Source: Haliclona indistincta (taxonomy: Eukaryota > Porifera > Demospongiae > Haplosclerida > Chalinidae). Taken from it: a stretch of DNA of 64,000 bases. Each line of letters starts with the position of its first letter. Position 1 is the stretch's first letter. The notes beneath the pieces were generated by a model, which was not told the origin of the DNA, did not search any database, and saw only the letters and a list, made by a program, of their open reading frames with translations. Positions 11,216 to 25,948 of the stretch are shown in pieces. The stretch spans positions 5,339,399-5,403,398 of the forward strand of contig OZ024783.1 in the NCBI GenBank assembly GCA_964017065.1, in the 5' to 3' direction. A program made the translations under genes and the position numbers.

Positions 11216-11434
11216 AGGTTATATCCCGCGTTAGCGGGATATACAACCCGTTAAATCCCGCGAGAAAGGGCGCGCTTCCGAGACTTCACGAGAGCGCTAG
11301 CCCTTTCCCCAGGGATATAACGGGTCGTACGTCCCGCCAACATGTGATATAACTTACTTGTACCATGCTAAAGACTGTTCTGATCTTGGGCACGTGACGC
11401 GGAGGGAAATACGACCCGTTATATCCCTCAAATA
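11216..11434. repeat. Fold-back repeat around GGGATATAACGGGTCGTA
   Basis: Arms at 11309-11333 and 11402-11430 are inverted copies (GGGATATAACGGGTCGTA). A smaller hairpin TATATCCCGC/GCGGGATATA starts it. It looks like a MITE of unknown superfamily. Confidence 0.6.
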
Positions 11435-12416
11435 GCGCAATCTGATTGGTCAGAATAGTCTTAGTATGGTATAAGCATAATAATTGTATTATAATAATTA
11501 TGTGATCATTTTGTACAGTCAAGACCTGGCCATACGCAATGATTTTATCAGTCATTTCCTTAGTGATTTAGGTGAAGCGGGTAAAATGGAAGGCGTGAGC
11601 GGGCAGATAGCCTCCTGGGTAGTAGTAATATTTCAGAACAATCTACTGAAAATAGCTGAAACAAGTTATAATTATTATGCTGTTACAGTGATTGGACAAC
11701 ATTTGTACGTATTGCAGCCCGAGTTTGTGCGCCACAGCCGCAATTTCTTTACATTATTAATCGACTGATGCTCAAGAACGATAGCAATGCTGTTTTGATC
11801 ACGATGGTGCTTTCTTGGGTGAATATTTTTGCCAACCAATTCTCTATCTTCATCTCTCTGTACTGCAAAAACTAAAGGGGGTAAGGTAGCTTAAACGAAA
11901 GCTCTTAGGCAGTGGTATCTATCTAGCAACATACTTACCGTTCAAATTGTCCTCTAAAGACGTAGCAGACCAGGACAGACACAATGTATTTTGGTTTACT
12001 AAAGTATTGCCTACATGCAGCTACGTCAGCATTACGTCAGAATAAATTAGCTTGTCGTACCCCCTGGATAGCCTCGCCATCAGGTGCAGAGGAGGAGGAG
12101 GATAGCAGGACACTTTACGAGCCTGTGTGGACCACTATAGTGAGGAATGAGTACTGTACTAGTGGTCACGTGATCTGGTTATGTAGAAACGTGATGTGTT
12201 AGCTATCTTGGTCAAGTGTTGTCATGTGTTGATCCCGGTAGGAGCAAGTCATTCTTACATGACTGTGAGTAGTTATAATTATACATATGATGATAACCTG
12301 TGATACCTTGCTATAGGGATCAGAGAATGTTATTATAATGAGAATGAATGTTATCGGATCAGAGGTATCTTCTTGTATATAACTCTGTCACGCCTAGAGT
12401 GAGGAAATGATTCAAA
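11435..12416. other. No gene recognised
   Basis: No conserved frame, splice chain or repeat structure that I can support in this stretch. Confidence 0.4.
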
Positions 12417-12632
12417 TGAGTGGATAAGTACGCAAGTGAGTTAGTGTGTGAGTGGATGAGGGTGAGTGGATGACGATGAGTAAGTGAGTGAGTTAGTGTG
12501 TGAGTGGATGACGATGAGTAAGTGAGTGAGTTAGTGTGTGAGTGGATGACAATGAGTGAGTTAGTGTGTGAGTGGATGACAATGAGTGAGTTAGTGTGTG
12601 AGTGGATGACGATGAGTGGGAGTTAGCGTGTG
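12417..12632. repeat. Minisatellite, GAGTGAGTTAGTGTGTGAGTGGATGA-type units
   Basis: Units of about 32-40 bp built from GTGAGTTAGTGTGTGAGTGGATGACGATGAGTAA repeat about six times, next to the 3' end of the VPS10 gene. It is probably in the 3' UTR or flank of that gene. Confidence 0.8.
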
Positions 12633-12639
12633 AGTGATA

Positions 12640-15600
12640 TTATACTAACGTGGTTAGTGTGGGTCTAGCAGCACGGCATCTCAACCAGCAGTATAGTCCC
12701 AGAGCACACGATAATACCACTACTAACAACAATATTAGACCACCTATGATCATGCCAGTAGCACTGCCCTATAGTAGAATGAGTGAGTAGCCAGCTAATG
12801 ACAGCAATATACTGACCATATCAACTGATATTCCGCTATCACTCTCATGTCCTGTGCAATGATGAGTGGTCTTTGCTAGCTTCTTGTTGCTATCATCTGT
12901 TGGTACACACTGATCACCAGCTATAAGCTGTAGACTGCATGGCAAGAGGAGGAGAGATGAAGGTGCCATCATGATGGGGTCTTACCCTGTGTTGCTCTGC
13001 TGGTAAGAGGTAGCTCCTGGTGGACACACCTTGGCTAGACTGAACTGAGGGTCCTTGGTGCATGAGATGGTCCCATTGTTACTCCAGTGAGAGATGAATC
13101 CATAGCCACTAGAAAGACACAGAGACAGAGGAGTGTATCAGTGAGGTGTGTCAGTGTGCGAGGTCACCATTCATAGTCGCTGTTGGTGCAGTTACACTTG
13201 TTAATAGTAACTGATAGTTTGTGCTCATTATAACATCTGTATGATAGGAGTGGAATGGGTGTGGTCACACTAGGACATACATTGATTGTGGTTTAGTGAC
13301 TTGATATGAGTGCTTGTAACCCAGAACACACTGTGGCTGTTGTATGGTAGTATAGTCATCATTATGACCTAGAGAGAGCGATATAGCTGGCATTGAGTGA
13401 GTGTACAGCTAGTGGCTCACAAGGGTATGATAGTAGTGAGCCAAAGTTCAGTGTAATGGCTGTCCATTTGTTGTCATATGAGGTACCGGTCATGCCCAGT
13501 ACAAACCCGTACAGACTGGTGGAGTTGGGGTCCATCAATAGACCACGAGATAGCTGAAACAGTTTACTGAAACCAAACTCAACTTTAGTGAAACAGCTCC
13601 CTCTATCATGGGAGAACCTGTTGATAAACACAATGATAATGAACGTGATCAAGGTACCTGGCGCTACATACCATAGGAATTGAGTGTGTGGAGCAACTGG
13701 TACAACACTGATGATATTACCATAATCAGCTATACCATATACATACTGGCCTTTAGGTATATTAGGGAACTGCAGAGAGAGAGGGGGGGAGGGAGAGAGA
13801 GGGGGTAGGGAAAGAGAGGGAGAGAGAGGTGCCGGAGGAGGGAGAGAGAAATATATTATAAAGAATAGTTGGGTGATGGTTGCTCACTTTCCATGACACG
13901 CCTCCATCTTCAGAGACTATAATCTGTGCATTGCTGGCATTGTACTCACGTGACACGCCCACTGATCCTAGTGAGAGGTGTGAGGGTGTGTCATGAGTGG
14001 TAGTATAACTCACCATGTGCTATAATGATGCCAGGAGCATTACTAGAGGACAGTGGACCAGTGTGGAAACCACTCCCTCCACTCTCAGCTGCTGCTAGCT
14101 TACTGTAGCTAATGTGGACATGAAGAGAGCAGTTGATCTATGGAGAGGAGAACATGGCAGTAGTGTCTCAAGCTAGCTAGATACTAACACAATGAGTCTC
14201 AGAGGATGGGAGAGAGAGTCTTTGCCATTGTCCACCATTATTAAATGTGATAACAGAGTAGTGTTTGCCTCCTATAGCATGAGCAGCATCAGGAGCAGCA
14301 TGAGACTAGCTACAATGGCTGACCATCATCCACCTGTGTGCTAATATAGACACCTCTTATTGACAACACTTCATAGAAATCATCGAGTGTAATGAGCCTG
14401 TTACCAGAGAATGGTATCACCCTCTTCAACTATATGAATGATAGCTTGGTTAATATCTAGCTAAACTATGATAGTGACTCACTAGATGGTTCTTGAGAGA
14501 GACAGTGAACTGACTACCAGATACACCTGATACATACAGGTTACCCTTCTCCATATCTGCAGCATGTATGATAATGAGTGAGAAGATGAGAGACGCACTA
14601 ACCATGCCGATCAGATATATGAATGAATGCTCCAGTCTCGTGAGTACCCATCACCGCAACATACTGAGAGAACACACCGTTACACCATTATAAGCACGCA
14701 TGCACACACTCACTTCTTCCCATCTTGTTGTTGGTAGCTGAACCTCACTGAACGCTGGCTGACTCTTATCAAAATTAGTAGACACATAAAATCTTCTCGT
14801 CTGTTTAGAGGTCTATAATAGCAGTATATGATGATAGTAGCCACTAGTTAACCACACTAACCTAATCATTACTAACCACACTAACCTGATCATTACTAAC
14901 CACACTAACCTGATCATTACTAACCACACTAACCTGATCATTACTAACCACACTAACCTGATCATTACTAACCACACTAACCTGATCATTACTAACCACA
15001 CTAACCTGATCATTACTAACCACACTAACCTGATCATTACTAACCACACTAACCTGATCATTACTAACCACACTAACCTGATCATTACTAACCACACTAA
15101 CCTGATCATTACTAACCACACTAACCTGATCATTACTAACCACACTAACCTGATCATTACTAACCACACTAACCTGATCATTACTAACCACACTAACCTG
15201 ATCATTACTAACCACACTAACCTGATCATTACCAGTATAATTCTGACGAGACACAAACAAGTATCGATTGTCGGCAACATACAGGTACGAGTGACTATCG
15301 ATTACTAGTAGAGAGAGACACGCCATGTCATTATACTATATAGCTATGGGTACTCACAGTGTGACTGCAATGAGCTGAGGTTGACACGATGCAGTGGATT
15401 AAAAACTTTGTTATTTGATATTTTGGAATAGAATAGATATTCTGTTGCGCCAGGAACAAGAGTAGCCTGAAGAACATTGCTATCAATATGGTCCCATGAT
15501 GCACCATAATCCCTGGATAGATACAGCTAGATAGCAAGAGAGAAAGAGAGAGTTGTTAAAAAGAGGTAAAGTGTGTGCTCACATGACCAGTTGTGGAGTG

Positions 15601-16404
15601 TATCATTATAGTGCTTGAGTGGGTGTGGCTGAGTGTGAGGTCATGACTAGGTTCGAATGAGTTGACTGGCAGAGTATAGTGACTCCATGAGACAGCATTG
15701 TCACGGCTAACATAGAGGGTCTTCTTATCAGCTGACACCAGTATCACCTACATAAACACAACCATCACACCATCACTACTATCACACCATCACTACTATC
15801 ACACCATCACTACTATCACACCATCACACAATAGTTGTACTTACGGCCAATAATCCAACAGTGATCTTGAGTGATGACGTGTGTACTGGTCCAGTGATGG
15901 ATGATATGTCACTACGGAGTGAGTAGAGATGTGTTGCAGACGAGCTGGTCCTGTAGTAGATTAGTAGTCAAGTGCTGCTAGTGTCATGATGGCTGCTTCA
16001 CTCACCCGATGTATAGCGTAGTACTGGTGGTGTCCGTAGCAACTAGTAACAGAACCTGTCAACACACAATGATCATACTGACACACTATCATGTATCATG
16101 TGGCTTTAGCTCACATCTCTCTTGATCCAAAGTGCTTGCAGCTCGTCCCTGGCCTCAGTGAAGTCATAAAGCTACACAAACACACACATTACTCACACAC
16201 AGCTAGCCTAGCTAGTACTGAGCACGATCAATGCTAGTTTAGGTGGCTCACTGGAGTGGTTGATAGAGCCGGCACCTTACTAGCATCGCAAGATGAACCA
16301 TCATCGCTCCTCTTATGAACTACAGGCAGCCGATCCACGGGTGATCCAGTAGCTAGCCAGCATGCTAGCAGCTGAAGAACAAGGACATTGCGGACTTCTG
16401 ACAT
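12640..16404 (-). CDS. Sortilin-like VPS10 domain receptor, complete
   Basis: Exons: 16252-16404, 16115-16171, 16006-16055, 15845-15950, 15583-15747, 15358-15526, 15222-15304, 14714-14812, 14603-14663, 14483-14556, 14324-14429, 14189-14271, 14014-14137, 13888-13967, 13672-13769, 13421-13617, 13281-13368, 13168-13236, 12986-13108, 12817-12934, 12640-12768. The phases close exactly and give 743 residues (sortilin is about 830). Signal peptide MSEVRNVLVLQLLACWLATG is followed by a dibasic KR near residue 32. The ten-bladed VPS10 propeller contains Asp-box motifs (SRDNAVSW, SRDYGASW, SEDGGVSW) and segments like RRFYVSTNFDKS and GGKHYSVITFNNGGQW. The 10CC cysteine module (CVLGYKHSY, NKCNCTNSDYECGYG, AKVCPPGA) follows, then one membrane helix (GMIIGGLILLLVVVL) and a 14-residue tail. 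The family binds ligands for Golgi-endosome sorting. The tail lacks the usual acidic-dileucine and YxxPhi sorting signals and ends TLV. Confidence 0.85.
14849..15232. repeat. 24-bp minisatellite overlapping a VPS10 splice donor
   Basis: Sixteen nearly identical 24-bp units (plus strand CACTAACCTGATCATTACTAACCA without interruption). On the gene strand each unit contains CAG/GTTAGT, the same sequence used as the exon-7 donor (exon end 15222). Each unit is a multiple of three and stop-free, encoding VSVVSNDQ. Confidence 0.9.
15765..15832. repeat. Short tandem repeat in VPS10 intron 4
   Basis: About four copies of the 18-bp unit CACCATCACTACTATCAC between exons 4 and 5 of the VPS10 gene. Confidence 0.8.
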
Positions 16405-16488
16405 TGAGATGTTTAGTCTGGATGGGTGTGGCCTGTCACTAGACCACACTCACTGATGAAAATGGAAGGAGCGGACAGATATACGAGG

Positions 16489-16900
16489 TACAGTGCAACC
16501 TGGACCTCGATTATCCGTACCCTCGATTATCCGGACTAGCTGGAGGAGCTTGTTTTCGGATAATTAGATATTTGGTATGTACAAAATTCTATGAATATAA
16601 TTAGCGCTTGCATGGTTACACGTTACGAATATAATTAACGACCACGCTGCTGTTTGCTCGTTGTGTTCTACTGTTCTGTAGCCAAGCGGTCTGGTTTATT
16701 TCACCTCCCCACGGTAGGAAACAATGTTTGCATAAACAAGAGAGTGCAATCTCAACGATCTAAGCCTCTACTGCCATCGTTAGGATGCTTAATTGTGAAC
16801 GGCCGCCATTTTGATTTTCGTTATTCGGACTTTTCGGCTATCCGGACGTCTAGAAATTTTTGGTGGCCAAAGCTGTCCGGATAATCGAGGTTGGACTGTA
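16489..16900. mobile_element. pogo/Tigger-like MITE
   Basis: TA edges and ends CAGTGCAACC..CCTCGATTATCC and the inverse CAGTCCAACCTCGATTATCC. This matches the remembered CAGT-xx-AACCTCGATTATCCGGA termini of pogo-group elements. No transposase is present. It lies directly upstream of the VPS10 start, so it could contribute promoter sequence. Confidence 0.75.
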
Positions 16901-16914
16901 TTATCAACGCCTAA

Positions 16915-17000
16915 GGACCCGCGATCTTTAACCCGTCCGCCAATGGGTACCATTGGCGGACGGGTTAAAGACCATTGGCGGACGGGTTACCACTATCCTA
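16915..17000. repeat. Hairpin TTAACCCGTCCGCCAATGG
   Basis: A nearly perfect 41-bp palindrome (16928-16968) with a third half-copy beside it. It sits at the left junction of the duplicated ISCU block. Confidence 0.7.
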
Positions 17001-17337
17001 CACTTGACCTTTGAATATCTGTGTACAAGACTATGATGTATTGCTGTTTTTAGTGTTTTGAAACTTGTGAAAAATAATCACATGCCTAGATCAGTACCGT
17101 AGACACAGAAACTTTTGAGGGAGAAATATTTAAAGAAGTAAATTTTCAAAGGATTCAGGGGGTCATCCACTAGAAAATATGTACCACCGCGAAAATTTGT
17201 CTTACGCACATGAAAAATGGCAGTAGCCGAGTCACGCAGTATCAGAACGCTCTCTAGACAGAAAGTCTATTCTCGAATAAAATATGCAAAATATTAAATG
17301 AGAGGTACCCACTATACAGTATTATGTATTACTTAAT

Positions 17338-18258
17338 GTAGGTAAGGAGTGCTCTACGTGATTTATGGCACGAGGGGTGTTGTCGAGTGGCTGATAAAGC
17401 ACGAGGCGAAGCCGAGTGCTTTATCAGACACGAGACCACAGCCCGAGTGCCATAAATCACGTAGAGCACGACTTACCTATATTAAGTGGTTTAAAGTATG
17501 AATCGCATTATGTACCGAGAAGCCCCGACCGGAAGTCACGTGCGCGAGCCGCCTTCGGCGGCTTATATTATCTACGCGCGCAGAAGCACTATAAAGGCTT
17601 GTTTGGTGGATTGAACAGCCAACAGGTTTCGGTGGCTCAGCGGTTTAGTGCGTGGTTTGTAGGGCATACGCTCCGGGTTCGATTACCAATCATAGTGTCT
17701 TTTTATTATTTTTTTCTCTACAAAAACTTAAGTTTTTTGTCCATTTACAACGCTCTAGACGATCTTTAGCAAGGGCAGAAGGCCCGCTTTAGGACGACCT
17801 TCTCGACGATCCTTAGGCTTACCAAGGGCCGAAGGCCCGGGTTAGGACACCCTCCAGACGATCCTTAGGCTTACCAAGGGCCGAAGGCCCGGGTTAGGAC
17901 ACCCTCCCGACTTTGCACAGTTAGGAGAAGGTTTTTAGGGTTTAGGGTTTAGGATTTGGATTTAGTTGTTAGGCTAATGTTTCCTAGTGTGTGCTCAGAC
18001 TAGAGTCCATATTTATCACGTGATTGCCATGGCAACCAATCGGGGCTTCTCGGTACATAATGCCGTTCTTAAAGTATATGCCGCGGCTGACTAGATCAAG
18101 CTGTAACGCTACCGGGTGAATTCGAACGTCAGCGTGCTTTATGGGAATTAAAGCACGTTCAATATGACGCTGATATTGTACGGTGGGAGGGGATCACGAA
18201 ATACGTGATTTATAGGAAGCGCGGTGCCTTTGATTCCGCCCACTCATATACTTTAAAG
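17338..18258. mobile_element. Composite insertion: two inverted-repeat elements with a SINE inside
   Basis: The homologous site in copy 1 (about 1530-1560) is empty. The segment 17340-17482 is a hairpin of GTGCTCTACGTGATTTATGG arms with GCACGAGGCGAAGCCGAGTG at its centre. From 17488 to about 18075 runs an element with inverted ends around CATTATGTACCGAGAAGCCC. Inside that is the tRNA-derived repeat at 17620-17970. A further TGAC/ACGTGATTTAT inverted segment ends the block. Confidence 0.6.
17620..17970 (+). mobile_element. tRNA-derived SINE-like repeat (copy 1)
   Basis: Head 17625-17692 has an A box (TGGCTCAGCGG, 17632-17642) and a B box (GGTTCGATTA, 17676-17685) spaced as in a tRNA gene. It is followed by an A/T-rich link, roughly 50-60 bp tandem units around CGACGATCCTTAGGCTTACC, and a telomere-like GGGTTTAGGGTTTAGG end. 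The acceptor stem does not pair well, so it is not a functional tRNA. Related copies lie at 37735-38110 and 54031-55036 on the minus strand. Confidence 0.7.
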
Positions 18259-18304
18259 TTTAGTAAGTACTTGTTTTACATACATGACGTTTTATTTCCA
18301 TCAG

Positions 18305-20885
<2,581 letters not shown>

Positions 20886-21185
20886 ACACAAATAACCAAA
20901 AATAATCTCCTGTGATTTCATTCAATATTGTTCTGTTCGTAATAATAAAGAGATACATACCATGCTTATATGAAAACAAGATACCTGCATTCCATAATTA
21001 TGTACTTGGAAATGTCTACATGCTACACATTATAGCACTGAACAGTATAAGCAATGCCACCACATTACTCTTTATTGTGATAGACCCTAGCCGGATCCTT
21101 GTATGACTTGCTCCTCTTCATTTTTTTGTCTGGTAGTGGTATAGATCTATGGTAGTGGTAATACCTTCACGCCCCTATTGTCTAT

Positions 21186-21280
21186 CACTAAGATACTGCC
21201 ATTCTCTCAGTGTGATGAGAGGGACTCCTATGAAGATGACCTATTAGAAAAAACTTAGAATCATCTAGCAGGGTTTCCCG
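21186..21280 (+). pseudogene. Relic of the secreted-protein gene 5' part
   Basis: The copy-2 equivalent of 3251-3346, with the same QCDE-type codons and truncation. Confidence 0.65.
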
Positions 21281-21549
21281 TAACTCCAAAAATTATATTA
21301 ATATCTGCGTGTGATTATGTTATCTTCCTAACTAATCACAACAGAATCTTGCTGCTAGCCACAATGACGATGTGCAGAGATCATTGTGGCTGTATTACCA
21401 CAATCACCTGTATTACCTTGACTGCTCGTGCATTGTGATTTTTGACAATAATGGGAAATGTAAAAGTGCATGCTATTATGTACTTGGAAGTGTCTACACT
21501 GAACTCTGCATACAATTATGCTAGAGAACTAAGTCACGACTCTTGTACG

Positions 21550-22614
21550 ATGGCTCTAGCTTATCTGCTTCTAGTCGGTTTTTGTCTGCTGCAGTGGAGT
21601 TATGTTAATACCTTCACTCCTGTCATCCATGATGCTAAGATACCGGCATCCTCTCAGTGTGATAAGAGTGACCCTTTTGAAGACGATCAAGAGCTAATGG
21701 AAAAACTTAGAATCATCCACCAGCAGCTACCTCCTCCTGGATGCAACTCTCCTCCAACTTGCATGGACGTTCTTCGCTGCAACTTGTCTGCCTCTTCAGG
21801 CTTCTACCAAATCCACGCTGCCAATGGCTCAGTTGTGCAGGCCTACTGTGACATGGAAGGGAAAAACTGTGGAGGACAAGGTGGCTGGACGAGAGTGATT
21901 CATCTCAACATGACTAACCCATCAAGTCAGTGTGCTGCTGGCTTCAGAGTTGATAGTACTAGCAACGCGAGGTTCTGCATCAGAGATACCAGCAGTGCTG
22001 GGTGTAGATCGATTACAGCAGAATCATTTGGACTGACCTACTCACGTGTATGTGGGCAGGTTCGAGGATACGCTATCAGTGGTACTGATGGATTTGCTCG
22101 ATTTTTTCCTAATGATGCATCGCTCAGTGGTAACTATGTTGATGGTGTTTCCATCACATATGGCAGCTCACCCACTATCAGTCACATTTGGACCTATGCT
22201 GCTGGATTGCGTGAGGTTGACAATAGTCCATATAATGGCAATAACTGTCCTTGTAACACTAATGGAGTCACAAACGTTATTCCTGCATTCGTCGGCAATG
22301 ACTACTACTGTGAGTCTAGTAATTTACAAAACACCGATGATCCTTTATGGGATGGGATGCAGTGTAGAGAGCTAGAGGTACCTTGCTGTAACCACACTGG
22401 ACTGCCCTGGTTCCAGAAGACCTTATCAACCTCCACCACAGCCACTATCACCACACGTGTCTGTCTGGATGAAGACACTAACAATGAGAATCTTGGAATA
22501 GAGCATTTGGAGTTGTATATGTTCGATAAAATTTGCTTATGGCATGTAATTAGCATGAAACTAAGTACATGCATTAAATGTTTTAGTAGTCGGTACATAT
22601 GTAGACTGCAATAA
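21550..22614 (+). CDS. Secreted fibrinogen-like protein, gene C, with altered C-terminus
   Basis: A one-exon paralogue. I place the start at the conserved MALAYLLLVGFC (21550); the frame is open further upstream but the other genes do not support that. It has a signal peptide, acidic segment, fibrinogen-like start and cysteine-rich module as in A. Just before the usual end, LELYVR-stop is replaced by LELYMFDKICL. An extra AT shifts the frame past the old stop and adds about 29 residues (354 in total). The loop YAISGTDGFARFFPND is one residue shorter than in A. It is likely still secreted. Whether the new tail is tolerated is unknown. Confidence 0.8.
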   Translation: MALAYLLLVGFCLLQWSYVNTFTPVIHDAKIPASSQCDKSDPFEDDQELMEKLRIIHQQLPPPGCNSPPTCMDVLRCNLSASSGFYQIHAANGSVVQAYCDMEGKNCGGQGGWTRVIHLNMTNPSSQCAAGFRVDSTSNARFCIRDTSSAGCRSITAESFGLTYSRVCGQVRGYAISGTDGFARFFPNDASLSGNYVDGVSITYGSSPTISHIWTYAAGLREVDNSPYNGNNCPCNTNGVTNVIPAFVGNDYYCESSNLQNTDDPLWDGMQCRELEVPCCNHTGLPWFQKTLSTSTTATITTRVCLDEDTNNENLGIEHLELYMFDKICLWHVISMKLSTCIKCFSSRYICRLQ

Positions 22615-22892
22615 TTATGATGTCATATTAAATCTATTTTTTTGGTTTTGCCTGATTAATAATTATTGCTCAGCCTGTTTTATCATTTAATTATACAGTG
22701 ATTGCAAGTTTGTTAGTTAGTTGTAGTTCTAAGTCATCATCATCCACTAACTAAATTTTAGTTTTGAGTATAGTTTTTGAAGATACAATAGCTACTTGAT
22801 TTTGTGTGATATGCAAGGAAAAGATTTGCATGCATGTGTTCAAGAGTATTATAATAATTATAATAATAATTATGTGTTCCTTTTGATTACGT

Positions 22893-24004
<1,112 letters not shown>

Positions 24005-24226
24005 TAATTTAGTGTTTGTTAGTGCAGTTCCAGGCATAATCATCCATATCTGCATGGGAACCATGGTATAGATGGTCTGAATGCCTTTGCCTATTTGACT
24101 CACTACCTACTATAGCTAACTGTTTACATTGGGACAGTTAGCACACTAGTGGAATGCTATGTAGCCAGGTTGCTACGTATGTATAGACAGATTATACAGA
24201 AGCCAGTTGGCAGGTGGCTTGTTGAA
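24005..24226. other. Duplicated flank, matching 5740-5890 and 6730-6780
   Basis: No gene. The first part continues the gene A/C downstream homology. The last part (AGAAGCCAGTTGGCAGGTGG) is the junction sequence also found beside fragment E. Confidence 0.6.
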
Positions 24227-24323
24227 AGAAGAAGAAGAAGAAGAAGAAGAAGAAGAAGAAGAAGAAGAAGAAGAAGAAGAAGAAGAAGAAGAAGAAGAAG
24301 AAGAAGAAGAAGAAGAAGAAAGA
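24227..24323. repeat. (GAA)n microsatellite
   Basis: About 30 GAA units at the truncation point of fragment F. Fragment E has only a few units at the same junction. Confidence 0.95.
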
Positions 24324-24329
24324 AGAACA

Positions 24330-24565
24330 ATTCGCAGAAGAATGTCTATACATGTTGAAAGAAAGTTGCATCCAAGAGCAGGTAGCTGGTGGTGGATGAT
24401 TCTAAGTTTTCCAATAGCTCTTGATCATCTTCAAAAGGGTCACTCTTATCACAATGATGGATGGCACATCATGGATGATAGGAGAAAAGGTATTAGCATC
24501 AACTCCACAGAAGCAGACAAAAACCGACTAGAAGCAGATAATTATATATAAGCTAGAGCCATCAT
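24330..24565 (-). pseudogene. Inverted 5' fragment of the secreted-protein family (F)
   Basis: Reading leftward from about 24562 gives MALAY, then a small insertion, then CLLLW-like and DPFEDDQELLEN-like codons in shifted frames. It is the same truncation as fragment E but more decayed (insertion in the signal peptide, frameshifts). Confidence 0.75.
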
Positions 24566-24746
24566 ACATGAGTCGCAACTTAGTACTTCAGCAAAATGGT
24601 AAATAGATTTCGGTGTAAACACTTCCAAAATAGCATGCACTTTTAAATTTCCTGTTATTGTCAAATTATATAGGAATAATTATACTACAGATACTGATCC
24701 AGTAGTATTTGGGCGTTATGGGACAATAGTTCGTTGTAATAATTAT

Positions 24747-24820
24747 GTGTGTGGTGGTAGCAGCAGAAGCAACTAAGTCTGCCTGCTTCAGTAGAGCTGC
24801 TTTAGAGACATCTGCCAGCA
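24747..24820 (-). pseudogene. ISCU: Inverted relic of ISCU last exon (3)
   Basis: On the minus strand, CGTAG is followed by codons like LADVSKAALLKQ and an SAATT tail, most similar to the relic at 7733-7830. It lies upstream of fragment F on the same strand, in the same ISCU-tail to secreted-gene order as the forward units. The whole unit is therefore inverted. Confidence 0.65.
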
Positions 24821-24984
24821 CTACGAAGAGATAGTGTGGTGTAATGGTAGAGTTGCAATCACAGTATAATTAAACTGATAAACAGGCTGAGCAATAATTA
24901 TTAACAGCTTGGGAGTATAGCTGTGAATCAGTATTGGAATGAGCCCCCGGCTCAGCTCCTTGATAGTACTGTACGTACAGGAAA

Positions 24985-25380
24985 GAATAATTTTTTTATT
25001 CGCCGAATTAAAATTACATTAGCACACAAAATTTAAGCATGGTACAAAATACACTAAAATTTGAGTTGCATACTTGCAAGAATAGTAGCCTTAATAATAC
25101 CACATTTCAAAAAAATTAATTCACTACAACAAATGTAAAGGGTGTATGCTTGCCGGCTAAAGTTATTAACTGTATGCAGGTGTTGTGGTTAGGGAACATG
25201 CAGACACAAATTGTTACTTGACATAATTATAGTTCAAGGTGCTCAATTGCGATATTCTTATTGTTATAGTGCCTTCATCCAGACAGACACGCACTTCTAT
25301 AGGAGCAATGGTGGAGGTTAGTGTGTTCTTGTGGACCAGGGCAGTCCAGTGTGGTGACAACAAGGTACCTCTTGTCCTTA
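24985..25380 (-). pseudogene. Inverted 3' end of a gene D-like copy (G)
   Basis: On the minus strand, 25380 to about 25225 encodes LPW-x-HKNTLTSTIAPI and RVCLDE-like segments in broken frames. It then continues into sequence matching the 3' flank of gene D (26888-27115). It is a partial inverted duplicate. Confidence 0.7.
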
Positions 25381-25948
25381 ACACTTCTTGTCCTTCACAC
25401 TTCTTCTTGAACTTTTTTCCTGTTCAATTTCGGCCTACTCTGGTGGATGGTTGTGTATGTCTTTTCTAAAAATAATTTCATCCTCAATAGTGCCCAGTAA
25501 TCAGCAGAGCAGGTTGTGGAAATGTTAGCTGTCGCGACCCTTAACTTAAACAAAGAACCAAAACAATAGTATCACAGTAGCTGAACAGCAGAAAGAACAC
25601 TGAGATGGTAGTACTGCAGTAACTGAACAGCAAGATGATAACAGATGATAGTACAGAAATTGATCATGAGCAGCATTAAGCAGCAGTAAGACGAAACTAT
25701 ATTTGAATACTCTGCTGTCACACATTTTCAGGCTTAGCTGTGGTGTGGTCTAAATACTACTGGCTTAATGCCTGTACTATGTCATTGTTGTTATGTTCCT
25801 AATTAATTTTGACAACAACAGGAGCCGTATAAAAGTGCATGCTAATGTACTTGCAGCTGTTTACATGTAAACAGCTGCTGTACTACTATCTCATGCACTG
25901 AGCTCTGCATAACCACATGCTAGAGAACTAAGTTGCGACTCTTGTTCA
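25381..25948. other. No gene recognised; 5' flank of gene D
   Basis: Only the promoter-proximal part resembles the flanks of the other paralogues. Confidence 0.5.
25828..25834 (+). promoter_or_regulatory. Candidate TATA box of gene D
   Basis: CGTATAAAAGTGCATGC lies about 115 bp upstream of the start codon. The paralogues have related but weaker versions (for example GTAAAAGTGCATGC before gene C). Confidence 0.4.

Noticed and set aside
14813..15326. Separate genes encoding WLVMIRLV or VSVVSNDQ repeats
   Set aside because: They are frames of the 24-bp minisatellite. Only the VSVVSNDQ frame is relevant, as possible exon-7 extension.
17625..17692. Functional tRNA gene
   Set aside because: A and B boxes are present, but stems pair poorly and the sequence recurs as part of a dispersed repeat.
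24149..24551. Poly-Arg and poly-Glu frames
   Set aside because: Translation of the (GAA)n microsatellite.
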